From NCBI RefSeq assembly GCF_022437945.1, contig NZ_CP092535.1, forward strand, positions 3,968,001 through 4,032,000: a stretch of 64,000 nt of DNA, written 5' to 3'. Shown here one piece after another: positions 1-10,921 of this stretch. The notes under the pieces are model-generated. The model was not told the origin of the DNA. It was given only the letters and a program-made list of their open reading frames with translations, and ran no database searches. A program made the position numbers and the translations under genes. Numbering within the stretch: position 1 is the first letter of the stretch; the number at the start of each line of letters is the position of its first letter. Origin of the DNA: Nocardioides sp. TF02-7 (GTDB lineage Bacteria; Actinomycetota; Actinomycetes; Propionibacteriales; Nocardioidaceae).

Positions 1-162
1 GAACTCGGCGAGGGGGTAGTCGTCGGCGAACTCGTTGTCGCCGACGCCGCCGACGGCTCGGCGGTAGCCGGGGGGATCGGTGTCGCTGCCGCCGCAAGCA
101 GAGACAGCGGCCAACATCAGCATGCCGGTCGCCGAGGAGATCAACCCGAGTCGAATCTTCAT
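1..162 (-). CDS. Lipoprotein, N-terminal part (cut by window edge)
   Basis: Reading on the minus strand from ATG at 162, the first 54 codons are open to the window edge. The product begins with a short basic start, a hydrophobic stretch and a lipobox (AAVSAC followed by GGSD), so it should be exported and lipid-anchored on the outer face of the membrane. After the Cys the chain is polar and acidic. Too little is present to name a family. The gene points out of the window, divergent from the relaxase gene. Confidence 0.65.
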   Translation of the reverse strand, partial: MKIRLGLISSATGMLMLAAVSACGGSDTDPPGYRRAVGGVGDNEFADDYPLAEF

Positions 163-521
163 GGCGCTTGCTCGCATCCTCTCGCCTTTCGGCTCGAGGC
201 GCAGACGACACCCCGCTGGCGGTGCGTGCATCGTCTGGACCTCATCGTAAACCCGATTCTCGGTTTCGGCTCGTCTGTTCTTTCGTTCCGAGCCATCGCT
301 CAGGTGCTCGCCAACTTCCAACCTCTCCGGACAACTCCACCTCGTCCTTGTCCTCCTCCACCTCGTCACTGCCACCTCTCCACTACCGCCGTCGTCCGTC
401 CCGCTCATCGCATTCCGGCTCCACCTCATTCACCCCAGCCCTTCTCGCCTTCACACGGTTTGCAGATCGAGGGGGCTGTGGATGAAGAAGCGCACCTGAA
501 GGCTGTGGAACGGAAACGGCC
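163..521. other. Non-coding gap
   Basis: Region between the divergent lipoprotein and relaxase genes. It is less GC-rich than the flanks and carries pyrimidine-rich stretches around 280-420. The open frames crossing it have no recognisable domain and no convincing ribosome binding site. It presumably carries both promoters, but I see no clear -10/-35 pair. Confidence 0.4.
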
Positions 522-3500
522 GTGACGGTGTCGCTGCGGCGGATGTCCGCGGGCAGCGGCTACCAGTACCTGCTGCGCAGCGTCGCCGCCGATGACGGCA
601 GCAGGGCCCTGTCGACGCCGCTCACCCGGTACTACTCGGAGGTCGGTACGCCGCCAGGCCGCTGGCTCGGCTCCGGAGTCCGTGCGCTGGGGAGCGGTCA
701 GCTGGCCGCGGGGATGCAGGTGACCGAGGAGCAGCTCGCGCTGCTGATCGGCATGGGGCGGGACCCGATCACTGGGGAGCAGCTCGGACGTGCGTATCCG
801 ACGTATAAGCGCCTGGCGGACCGGATCGACGAGCGAGTGGCGGCTCTCGATCCGGCGGTGACGGAGGAGGACTGCGCGGCCGAAACGAGTCGGATCGAAG
901 CCGAGGAGACCGCTGCCGGTATGCGCCAGGCCGTGGCGGGCTTCGATCTCACCTTCAGCGTTCCCAAGTCGGTATCGGTGCTGTGGGCAGTCGCGGACGC
1001 GGCCACGCAGGACCGGATCGCAGACGCGCATCATGCGGCCGTCGCCGACGTCATCGCCTTCTTCGAGCGGGAGGTGGCCGCGACGAGGGCCGGCATCTCG
1101 GACAGCGATGGTGCCGTGGCGCAGATCAGCGTCGCGGGGGTCGCCGCCGTCGCCTACGACCACTTCGATTCACGCGCAGGAGACCCACAGCTCCACACCC
1201 ACGTGGTGGTGTCCAACAAGGTGCTGACCGTGATAGACGGTCGGTGGCGCAGCCTCGACGGCCGCCCGGTGTTCTCCCTCCGTCACGGGACTGTCGGCGC
1301 ACTACAACGCCCTGCTGGCCGACCGGCTTAGCCGAGACGTCGGCGTCGAGTGGGAGCTCCGCCAACGCGGCGCCGACCGCAATCCGCAATGGGAGATCGC
1401 CGGCATCAGCGATGAGCTCATCGCAGAGTTCTCGAGCCGGAGCCGCGAGATCGAGTTCAAGAAGGACGAGCTCATCTCTGAGTACGTCGCAAGGCACGGT
1501 CGGATGCCGTCGCCCAAGACCATCGTGGAGTTGCGCGCCCAGGCGACCCTGGCGACCCGCCCACCCAGGAGCTGCGGTCGCTCGCTGACCTGACCGCCGA
1601 GTGGCGAGGCCGCGCGTCCGAGCGGCTAGGTGGGGATGCAACCGCGTGGGCCGCAACGATCCTTGGTGCTGCTGGCGCTCCGCTCACCGTCCACGACGTT
1701 CCTCTGGCCGCGATCGAGGCGATCGCCGCTGACGTCGTGGCCGCTGTCGAGGTCAAGAGGGCGGTCTGGACCCACTGGAACCTCATGGCCGAGGCATCGA
1801 AGCAGACGATGGACCTCCGGTTCGCGACTACCGCGGACCGCGAGGAGGTCGTCGCGATGGTGGTCGACGCGACTCAGCGTCATTCGGTGTCGCTGACTCC
1901 GCCGGAGCTCGCGAGCAGTCCGATCCGCTTCCAGCGAGAGGACGGCACGAGCGTCTTTCGGCCGCGACACTCGGCCAAGTACTCCTCGACCTCGATCATC
2001 GGTGCAGAAGCACGTCTCCTGGAACGGGCGGATGCGACGGACGCGCCGACCGTACGCCGCAGCACGCTGGCGCGCGTGGTGAGGCATTCGAACGGTCGAT
2101 TCAGCACTCAACAGCGGACCGCGCTCGAGGGCATCACCTCGTCCGGTCGTCAGGTGGACCTGCTGGTCGGTCCCGCAGGCGCAGGCAAGACCACAACGAT
2201 GCGCGTCCTTCGCTCCGCGTGGATCGTCGAGCACCGGCAGGGGAGTGTTATCGGTCTGGCGCCCTCCGCGACAGCTGCGCAGGCCCTGGCCGATGACCTA
2301 GGGGTCGCCTGTGACAACACGGCGAAGTGGCTGCATGACTACGACCACGGACGCACGGATCTCCGTGCCGGGCAGTTGGTGATCATCGACGAGGCCACGC
2401 TCGCGGGAACGACAACGCTCGACCGCATCAGCGGCATCGCAGCGGCCGCAGGGGCCAAGGTCCTGCTCGTCGGTGACCCGCATCAACTTCAGTCTGTCGA
2501 AGCAGGGGGCGCCTTCGCCCTCCTTGTCGACCGCCGCACCGACGCCCCTAAGCTGACCGACATCCATCGCTTCGTGAACGAGTGGGAGAAGCACGCTTCC
2601 CTCGCCCTTCGTCGAGGTGAGGTCGAGGTCATCTCCACGTACGTCCGCCAAAGCGGGTCCGCGAAGGGCTGACCGACGAGATGCTCGACCGAGCCTACGA
2701 GGCATGGCGTGCAGACTGCAGGGCCGGCAAGGCCAGCATCCTCGTGACCGAGTCGTCGCATGCCGTGAGAGCCCTGAACGAGCGGGCCCGCGCCGAACGG
2801 CTGCTGCTCGACGGCGCCGTCGACGGTCGTGAGATCCCCACTGGCCGCCGGCAACAGCGTCTCGGTCGGAGATGTGGTCATCACCCGACGCAACGAGCGA
2901 ACCCTGCGGACCTCTCGCGGCGGCTGGGTCAAGAACGGCGACCGCTGGCGGGTGGTCGACATCCGGCACGACGGTTCGATGCTCGTCGACCGGCTCGATC
3001 CACGACGTCGAGGCAAAGCAGTACTGCCCGCGGAGTACGTCGCCGAGTACGTAGACCTCGGCTACGCCGTCACCGCCCACAGGGCCCAGGGCATCACCGT
3101 CGACACCTCCCACGTCGTCGTCACACCCTCAACGACCCGGGAGAACTTCTACGTGTCGATGAGCCGCGGCCGCGAGTCGAACATCGCCTATGTGGCTCTC
3201 GACCAGCCGGACGATAGCCACTCAACTCCGGAGCCCGATGACGTCACTGCTCGCACTGTGCTCTTCGGCGTGCTCCAGCACAGCGGCGCAAGCATGTCCG
3301 CGCACGAGACGATGGAGGCCGAGTACGCGATCCATGGCGGCATCGACCGCCTCGCCGCCGAACTCGAGACCATTGCGGCAGACGCCCAACGCCACCGGTT
3401 CGTGGAACTCCTCCGGCGGTCCGGTCTCACGCCTGAGCAGCACGATGCCGTTGTCCGGTCGAGCGCCTTCGGGCCACTCACCACGTCTCTTCGTAGGGCT

Positions 3501-4049
3501 GAGGCCTACCACCACGACCTCGAGAAGCTGGTGCCGCGTGTGATTGGGCAGCACGGACTGGACGATGCTGACGACGTCGCCGCAATACTTAGGTACCGGC
3601 TCGAACAGGCAGCGGCGTCCTCGGCCCGGAACTGCCGGCTGCGCCCGCGCTTGATCGCAGGGCTCATCCCGGAGCCGTTGGGGGCGATGTCCGCCGAGAA
3701 CCGCCGGGCGATCGATGAGCGCAAGCACCTCATCGAGGCGCGCGCTGCCGCGCTGGTCGATGCTGCGAGTTCGGACGGCGCCGTGTGGCTGCGCCGATTG
3801 GGCGAGTCGCCTGCTCACCCACCCGCCATGATCGCGTGGCGGGCCGATGTAGTCGCGGTGGCTGCCTATCGCGACCGGTACAAGGTCAGTTCGGATTTGC
3901 CCCTCGGAGGAGGAGCGGCGACCGACGCCCAACGGGCCGATCGTCGACGTGCCCAGCACGCCGCGCGAGGTGCCGCGGACGGCGCAGCAGCGGAGCTACC
4001 GGTCGGGCACTGGCAAACTGCCGACGGTCTCGCCGTTTCCGCACTATAG
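522..4049 (+). CDS. traA: MobF-family conjugative relaxase-helicase (TraA/TrwC type), four frame breaks
   Basis: Nicks and unwinds a conjugative element at its transfer origin. The GTG start gives the typical N-terminus (MTVSLRRMSAGSGYQYLL). The TrwC relaxase domain covers about residues 1-300 with the metal-binding histidine cluster DPQLHTHVVVSNKV. A RecD-like helicase follows: Walker A GPAGAGKTTT near 2169-2198, Walker B LVIIDEATL near 2378-2404, and the late motif TAHRAQGIT with YVSMSRGRES near 3080-3180. The tail to about residue 1175 is polar. The frame breaks near 1290, 1560, 2655 and 2840 and returns to the original frame each time, so the protein is full length if these are sequence errors; true decay of a mobile element is the alternative. 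No coupling protein or secretion genes are visible nearby. Confidence 0.85.
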
Positions 4050-4152
4050 GCGCGTCATCGCGGCCTCGATCCACAAGAGGCGGGGCTCGGTTGGGTGGGA
4101 CTCACGGTCTGCCTGATACCGGCTTGAGTGTCAGCCTGCCCAGGAGGTGTGC

Positions 4153-4549
4153 ATGTTGCTCCAGCTCATCGCGGTCCCCGCCGTCGTCTTGGTTACCGTG
4201 GGGCATGCGCTGCTGCACGCCTACGCGCCGTCCAACGTCCTCATCCGTCGCGTCCGGGGCTCGAGGCCGACGCTTCGCATGGCGGTGGTGGTCGGCGCGC
4301 TTGCAGTGGGGTGCGCCTTCCTGGTACTGACGCTTCACCCTGGCGGTCGAGGCCGGCGCCTCAGGCTGGCTCAACGTAGTCGTTCTGTTGCTCGCGTGGG
4401 ATGCGATCAAGTTCGCTGTCACGGCGTGTGCGACCTCGGCCCGTTGCGTCGCGTCGGCCTCGCTAAAGGAGCTTGCACTCTCACGGTCAGCCGACCCTAC
4501 CAATAGTCATGCGCGGCGGCGTGCACCGTCACGATCACGGGGCCTCTGA
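4153..4549 (+). CDS. Small membrane protein of unknown function, one frame break
   Basis: ATG at 4153 follows AGGAGG at 4142-4147, which decides the start. The first part has a hydrophobic helix (LIAVPAVVLVTVGHALL), a basic loop and a second helix (AVVVGALAVGCAFLVLTL). The frame then breaks near 4335. In the next frame a third hydrophobic segment (GWLNVVVLLLAWDAIKF) follows directly, then a polar tail to a stop at 4547-4549. Three membrane helices in one small protein make a single gene with one indel more likely than two ORFs. It sits just downstream of the relaxase and may belong to the same element. Function unknown. Confidence 0.5.
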
Positions 4550-4591
4550 ACCGGCGCAGGCTGGTCAAGGACGACGGTGTGTTCACGTAGA

Positions 4592-5536
4592 TCAGCGCTG
4601 CTGAATGGTCACCGATTCCATGAACAGCCGCTCGGCGAACGCCTCGCCGCCCATTCCCACGCGCTCCATCGCCGTCATGGTGTCGATGACCTCCATGCCA
4701 CTCAGCACCCGCCCGAACGTAGTGTGGATGCGGTTGTCCCGGAAGCCGTCGTCTAACCAGGTCCCGTATGCGATGTAGAACTGGCTTCCTGCGGTGTAGG
4801 GTCCCTCGCCGGCCGTGGTCACTGTCCCGATCGGATAGCCCTCGCGCTCAGCACGTTCCAGCTCGTCGGGGAGCCGGTATCCGACATCCCAGCCAACGCT
4901 GTTGTCGCCACTCCCGGTCTGTACCGCGGTGATCCCCCCGAAGTCGCGGAACACTTCGAGACCGTCGTAGAAGCCCTCTCTGGCGAGGAACACGAATGAG
5001 TTGACCGTCACCGGCGCGTCCTTCTCCAGCAGGTCGATGGTGATCGGGCCGCAGGAGGTCTCTATCACCGCGACATAGTCGACGCCCTCCTCGAGCATCT
5101 CGGCCGGACCACCGGGATAGCGAGGCCGAGTCGCAGCGGCGTTGGCCGGTACCTTCCCCCCGCAGGCCACGGGACGGTCGTCTAGCGCCGGCTTGCGGCC
5201 GCTGTCCACCGGTGTGCCCGGCTCGACGGTGAAGTCGTCGGCCAGGACCTCGCCGGCCGCCGTGGCCTCGGCTGCCGCGGAGGCATGTGCGTCGGCGGCA
5301 GCCTCGGAGGCCAGAAGGTCTGTGTCCTCGATTGCCTGGTCCTCCGCGCTCTGGTCGGAGTCATCGCCAGCGGTGAGCGCGACCACGAGCCCCACGCCCA
5401 CTACCACCGCACCGACGCTGGCGAAGACGCCAACCAGACGCACCCGGCGACGTCGCTCGGCCACCCGCGCCTGTTCGCGCTCCCAATGCTCGCGCTCAGC
5501 CTTCCGGCGGGCCTTCCGTTGCTTGTTGCTGCTCAA
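4592..5536 (-). CDS. Membrane-anchored cyclophilin-type peptidyl-prolyl isomerase
   Basis: Predicted cis-trans prolyl isomerase acting outside the membrane. The TTG at 5536 is chosen because an AGGAGGGG box lies 2 nt upstream; the frame itself is open further. The 314-residue product starts with a charged, Lys/Arg/Glu-rich helix, then one membrane helix (about residues 34-54), an acidic linker, and a cyclophilin domain (about 150-314). Family motifs include TSCGPITIDL, APVTVNSFVFLA, GSQFYIAYG and TTFGRVLSGMEVID. The usual FHRVIPGFMIQGG stretch is divergent (VFRDFGGITAVQTG) but keeps the Arg. Related actinobacterial proteins have the same anchor plus cyclophilin layout. Confidence 0.85.
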   Translation of the reverse strand: MSSNKQRKARRKAEREHWEREQARVAERRRRVRLVGVFASVGAVVVGVGLVVALTAGDDSDQSAEDQAIEDTDLLASEAAADAHASAAAEATAAGEVLADDFTVEPGTPVDSGRKPALDDRPVACGGKVPANAAATRPRYPGGPAEMLEEGVDYVAVIETSCGPITIDLLEKDAPVTVNSFVFLAREGFYDGLEVFRDFGGITAVQTGSGDNSVGWDVGYRLPDELERAEREGYPIGTVTTAGEGPYTAGSQFYIAYGTWLDDGFRDNRIHTTFGRVLSGMEVIDTMTAMERVGMGGEAFAERLFMESVTIQQR

Positions 5537-6159
5537 ATCCCCTCCTTCGGGCGCTCGCTGCCTACTCCGCGACGTGCCCCGCACGTTCCAGACTCGGGCG
5601 CCACCCTAACGATCAGCCGACGGTTCGCGCGCTCGCCCATCACTCGAGCCGAAACTGCGTGGCATGCAGGCGGTCCGGCGGATCGGACAGAGTTCGCGAG
5701 CGGGTGGGTGGCGCTCATACGGACGTCTGCCAGTTCGCCACCACGCCCTGCAGGGTGATCGCGTCGAGCCATAGGCGGGCCACTTTGTGAACCTCGGATC
5801 GGCCCTGTCGATAGCGCGTTTTGGGCGCGCTATTAGTCGCGGAGCGTCGCAGAGAGGACCCGACGCGATCAGAGGCGCTGCCGATGAACCCGCAGGTCAG
5901 CGGCTTGTTTCCTCTCATGAACGCCGTCAACCGCAAACGACCGCGCTCACGCTCAGGGCCCTCGGCGTTTTCCCCCATGACGCACCACGTGGAGTGCGTT
6001 GCGCTACTGACGCAAAGCGCCTCTGACCTGCGGTGATGCATTCGGGGGCCTTGGCTCCGCCCTCTGATATCCCGGCCTGAAGGCTCAGCGTCGGCTCGGT
6101 TGGGGCTTTTCGAATCGCACCGAGGCCTTCACGAGAGGCCGTGGGCGACTTTCGGGAAC
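5537..6159. other. Gene-free stretch
   Basis: About 620 bases of lower GC content with no recognisable gene. Open frames here lack domains and ribosome binding sites. The only structure I see is the perfect hairpin at 5811-5833. It may be a decayed part of the mobile region; I could not identify an integrase, attachment site or tRNA. Confidence 0.4.
5811..5833. repeat. Perfect stem-loop, 8-bp arms
   Basis: ATAGCGCG (5811-5818) and its exact complement CGCGCTAT (5826-5833) flank a 7-base loop. There is no T-run after either arm, so a factor-independent terminator is not clear. It could end the cyclophilin-side or HTH-side transcription units or be a protein site. Confidence 0.4.
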
Positions 6160-6191
6160 TATGCCGCTAACGGTATACTTCTCTAAAGGAG
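6160..6191 (+). promoter_or_regulatory. Promoter with overlapping palindrome and strong ribosome binding site
   Basis: A near-perfect inverted repeat TATGCCG-ctaa-CGGTATA (6160-6177, one mismatch) overlaps a good -10 box TATACT (6174-6179). AGGAG at 6187-6191 precedes the ATG at 6201. A palindrome on the -10 box directly before an HTH gene suggests autorepression, as is common for antitoxin operons. Confidence 0.5.
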
Positions 6192-6200
6192 ATGAGACCG

Positions 6201-6921
6201 ATGGCGATCAGCGTCAGGGAAGCGTCACGCCGACTCGGGGTCAACGAATCTCGCGTCAGGCAACTGCTTCGTTCGGGGGCCTGCGGGGTCGCCGCTTGGG
6301 CAACTCCTGGCTCGTCTCGTCTCAGGATCTAGCTCGGCTGGAGCAGCAGGCGCGTCCGGGGGTCGACCGCTGGCGCCGAAGCGGGCGTGGGCCGCGCTCG
6401 ACCTCCTCGATGGCGGGCAGGCGGGCTGGCTGTCGGACTCGGCGCGCTCGCAGGTGCGGCGTTATCTCGCTGCCCGGGTCGATCCCGGACCGGACGGCTG
6501 GCGTGCCGCCCTTCGCGGACGCAGCAACGTCCTCGACGTCGTCGCGCACCCGGCAGCTGTTCAGCGCCTCCAGCGAGCGGATGGAGTTCGCGCTGTTGGG
6601 CTGGATGAAGTAGCGAGCCGCGGATTCGACGTCGTTGCTCTGATGGATCCGATCCCCGAGTTCTATGTCGAGGAATCGCATTGGCCCGAGCTGTCGCGGT
6701 CACTCGCTCTGCGCGAAGGGGCGGATCCCAATCTCAGGATCCGTGTCCCGAAGGAGGTCTGGCCGTTCGCGGGGGACGGAGCCTTGGCGCCTGGCGGGGT
6801 GGGTGACGCCGTGCTCGCGGCCGACCTTCTCGAGAGCGTGGAGCCTCGTGCCGTCGCCGCGGGTGCCGCGCGTCTGGCGGAACTGCTGTCGGCCTGGCAA
6901 AGCGAACGGTCCCGCGCATGA
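6201..6921 (+). CDS. HTH DNA-binding protein, probable antitoxin-type regulator, two frame breaks
   Basis: The N-terminus (MAISVREASRRLGVNESRVR) is an excisionase/MerR-like helix-turn-helix followed by a wing (GRRLGNSWLVS). After breaks near 6272 and 6362 the frame continues for about 180 residues with no known catalytic motif. The stop at 6919-6921 overlaps the ATG of the next gene (ATGA), so the two were an operon. HTH proteins of this shape are often paired with AbiEii-like nucleotidyltransferase toxins, and the downstream remnant fits that. The antitoxin role is inferred from context and the promoter palindrome; the DNA-binding domain is seen directly. Confidence 0.6.
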
Positions 6922-7308
6922 CCGTGGTCATCGACGTCCTTGCACCGGAAGGGCTGGGGGGAGCGGGCCGATCTGACGACGACGCCGCCCGGCCGCACCA
7001 TCGAAGTGCCCGGCGGCACGCAGGCGCTGAGTCGGGCGGAGGGGATCACTGTCGTGCACGCAGGTCGCCGCGGCACGATCCCGCGGCCCATCTTGCTGGC
7101 AGCGATCGTCGGCAAGGCGGCGGCGACCGCACTGCCAGGGCCGGAGCGTCACTACCGGGATCGCGCGCTCCTCTGCGCGCTCGTCCCGGACCCCTTCGAG
7201 CTCGTCGGGCAGCGACTCGCGACGCTGGGAAGGAACGAGGGTGGCGAGCCCGCACAGAACGCACCACGGACGTCCGGCTACGCCGCGCGCTTCCAGACGC
7301 GCACGTAG
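6918..7308 (+). pseudogene. Remnant of AbiEii/AbiGii-like nucleotidyltransferase
   Basis: ATG at 6918 overlaps the stop of the HTH gene. After an indel in the G run near 6957 the frame reads DVLAPEGLGERADLTTTPPG, then GGTQALSRAEG, IPRPILLAAIVGKAAATAL and ERHYRDRALLCALV. These resemble the middle and C-terminal helical part of AbiEii-type toxins. The N-terminal catalytic part (GG/S and DxD motifs) is absent, and the 3' end runs into the antisense end of the glycosidase gene. I read it as a toxin gene truncated at both ends; the family assignment is tentative. Confidence 0.35.
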
Positions 7309-8163
7309 GCGACCTGGAGCGTCGAGGGGACCTTGCGCTTGGTGCCGCTGATCGCGTGGTTGAGGACGAGGTAGTGCGGCGACCCGGTGACGCCGCGACG
7401 GTGCGTGCCGACCTTGCGGCCGTCGTAGTAGAACGTCACTCGGCCCGGCCGCCAGTCCACGCCGAAGGTGTGCCAGCCGCCTCCGCCCGGCATCCGGCCG
7501 CGCCAGCGCTCGGGTAGCCGGCGCCGGTGCCCTCGGACCAGTGGTAGTGCCACCCGACATCGGCGCCGAGGCACTCCATCACGTCGATCTCGCCGTCCTC
7601 GGGGTTGTCGTCGCCGTTGAGCCAGAAGGCGGGCCAGTTGGGGCCGCAGCTGCCCACCTTCCCGAGCTCCGGGTCGGTGTTCGCCTCGAGGTGCAGGCGC
7701 GCCTCGGCGTAGCCGTAACGGAACCGGTAGTCGTGGGCGCTCTGCACCAGCCCCGACGCGTAGCGGTACCTCCTGCCGCGGTTGTCCCGGATGTCGCGCT
7801 TCACGACGCGCAGCCGCAGGGTCCCGTCGGCGACGCGCACCTGGCGGGGGCGTACGCCGACAGCTCGGCGTCGTTGACCGGCTTGGTGACCGCCCGGTCC
7901 GAGCCGGCCAGCCAGTTCGGCCGCCACTTGTCCAGGTCGAGGCGCGTGCCGTCGAACTCGTCGCGGAAGACCAGGCGCCACCGGCCCGGCACCCCGACCG
8001 GTTGGACCACCCGCCGTACGGTCGGCGAGCTGGTCGACGCAGCCTCGAGCTCCCCGATGTCCGGGCCCGCCGCACTCGTCGAGGACGGCGTCGCGGGGGT
8101 CGCGGCGGCGAGCAGAGCGACGGCCACGAGGGGGGCGAGGAGCGAGGCGCGGCGGGCGGTCAC
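7278..8163 (-). CDS. Secreted glycoside hydrolase family 16, two frame breaks
   Basis: Endo-acting beta-glucanase or galactanase of family 16, predicted to be exported. GTG at 8163 with GAGGAG just upstream starts a signal peptide (LLAPLVAVALLAAATPATPS). The mature part has WRLVFRDEFDGTRLDLDKW, then NWPAFWLNGDDNPEDGEIDV with the catalytic EIDVME motif, GWHTFGVDWRPGRVTFYYDG and a C-terminal strand ending VYVRVWKRAA-like. Breaks near 7847 and 7515 must be repaired to read about 294 residues. Stop at 7278-7280. Substrate cannot be told from sequence. Confidence 0.8.
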
Positions 8164-8270
8164 GGGCTCCTCACTTCGCGGGTCGGCGGGCTCGGCCGGT
8201 GATCGGTGTCTCGTCACGGTAGCCAATCGCGCTGACGTCGCCGGCCCGGACCGAGAAGGCGGGTGCTCGG

Positions 8271-8307
8271 AAAAGGAGCAGCGGCGCTCCGCGGACCCCC
8301 GTACGGT
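8271..8307 (+). promoter_or_regulatory. Candidate WhiB7-type promoter for the ABC-F gene
   Basis: A -10 box TACGGT (8302-8307) lies 6 nt before an ATG (8314), the spacing of actinobacterial leaderless transcripts. Eighteen bases upstream of it a poor -35 (8278-8283) is preceded by an A-run (8271-8274). An AT-rich element just upstream of a weak -35 is the known layout of WhiB7-activated resistance promoters. The erm promoter in this window has the same spacing. Assignment to WhiB7 is inference. Confidence 0.45.
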
Positions 8308-8313
8308 GGAGGC

Positions 8314-8376
8314 ATGCACTCAGCAGCCGCGACGTTCTTCGGCGTCGCTTCGATGAGGCTCCGCACCGCCCGCTGA
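8314..8376 (+). CDS. Short upstream ORF with macrolide-stalling-like motif (20 aa)
   Basis: ATG at 8314 to TGA at 8374-8376 encodes 20 residues including ASMRLRTAR. The R-L-R triplet (residues 15-17), preceded by Ser-Met, matches the +X+ arrest motif of macrolide-responsive leaders; ErmDL contains HSMRLR. It would start at the transcript 5' end given the -10 box position. GC-rich, hairpin-prone sequence fills the 110 bases between this ORF and the ABC-F start, as expected for attenuation. Seen: ORF, motif and promoter spacing. Inferred: antibiotic-dependent stalling. Confidence 0.45.
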   Translation: MHSAAATFFGVASMRLRTAR

Positions 8377-8485
8377 CGGCGGCGCACCGAGTCCGACCTC
8401 GTCCTCCCCTGCCCGCCGTACCGGTCTCCTCCGCCGGGCGGCGTCGTCGCACGCCCGGCTCCGTACTCGAGCTGGGAGCATCACC

Positions 8486-10215
<1,730 letters not shown>

Positions 10216-10224
10216 GGACGCTCT

Positions 10225-10248
10225 CCGACCGGTCACCCCCCGGGTCGG
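10225..10248. terminator. Candidate bidirectional terminator hairpin
   Basis: CCGACC (10225-10230) and GGTCGG (10243-10248) form a 6-bp stem with a 12-base loop between the converging ABC-F and reductase genes. There is no T tract, so this is a weak call. Confidence 0.3.
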
Positions 10249-10253
10249 CGGCC

Positions 10254-10829
10254 TCAGCGCACGACCTCGTAGACGAGCTTCTGGATGCCGTTGGCGTAGG
10301 TCTCGCTCTCGAGGACGCGGAGCGGCTGCTTGTCCTTGTCGGTGTCGCTCCACATCCGCTTGCCGGCGCCGAGGACGACGGGGAAGACGAGCAGATGGTA
10401 GCGGTCGACGAGGCCGGCGTCGGCGAGGTCGCGGGCCAGGGTCGCGCTGCCGTGCACCGAGATCGGGCCGCCGTCGGTCTCCTTGAGAGCCGCCACGTCG
10501 TCCAGCGACCGCAGGATGGTGGTCTCGCCCCAGCCGTCGACGAGGTCGTCCTCGCGGAGCGTGGTCGACACGACGTACTTCGGCATCGCGTTGTAGAGCG
10601 GGAACTCCTGGGTCATCGTCGGCCACACGGGCGAGAACGCCTCGTAGCTGACCCGGCCGAGCATCAGCGCGCCGGCCTCCTCCTGCTCGCGGCCCTTGAG
10701 CTCGTAGGCCTCCGGCAGGAAGTCGATGCCCTCGAAGGTCCAGCCGCTGTTGCGGTAGCCGGGCTCGCCGCCCGGTCCCTCGACGACGCCGTCGATCGAG
10801 ACGAAAGCGGTGTAGATCAGGGTGCGCAT
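10254..10829 (-). CDS. RibD C-terminal-like / dihydrofolate reductase family protein
   Basis: Intact 191-residue protein with start ATG 10829 preceded by AAGGAGA. It has the DHFR/RibD-C fold signatures: MRTLIYTAFVSIDGVVEGPG at the N-terminus, GRVSYEAFSPVWP, KYVVSTTL, ISVHGSATLARDLADAGLVD and VVLGAGKRMW. Such proteins are NAD(P)H-dependent reductases, mostly of unknown substrate; they are not the cell's main folate enzyme. It lies downstream of the ABC-2 transporter genes in the same direction, with a 92-base gap and its own ribosome binding site. Confidence 0.85.
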   Translation of the reverse strand: MRTLIYTAFVSIDGVVEGPGGEPGYRNSGWTFEGIDFLPEAYELKGREQEEAGALMLGRVSYEAFSPVWPTMTQEFPLYNAMPKYVVSTTLREDDLVDGWGETTILRSLDDVAALKETDGGPISVHGSATLARDLADAGLVDRYHLLVFPVVLGAGKRMWSDTDKDKQPLRVLESETYANGIQKLVYEVVR

Positions 10830-10921
10830 CGGATTCTCCTTCGGCAGAGGTTGTTGTCTGACCTGTCCACGAACGGGACCGGCACGGCACGACACCGGAC
10901 CGGAAGATTCTTCTCGCGGTC

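Noticed and set aside
226..525. Short plus-strand frames before the relaxase
   Set aside because: Ser/Arg/Pro-rich, no ribosome binding site, no family resemblance; one would overlap the relaxase start.
5715..6041. 108-codon minus-strand frame in the 5.5-6.2 kb gap
   Set aside because: No domain, no ribosome binding site, and a mixed composition. I considered an integrase remnant but found no catalytic residues.
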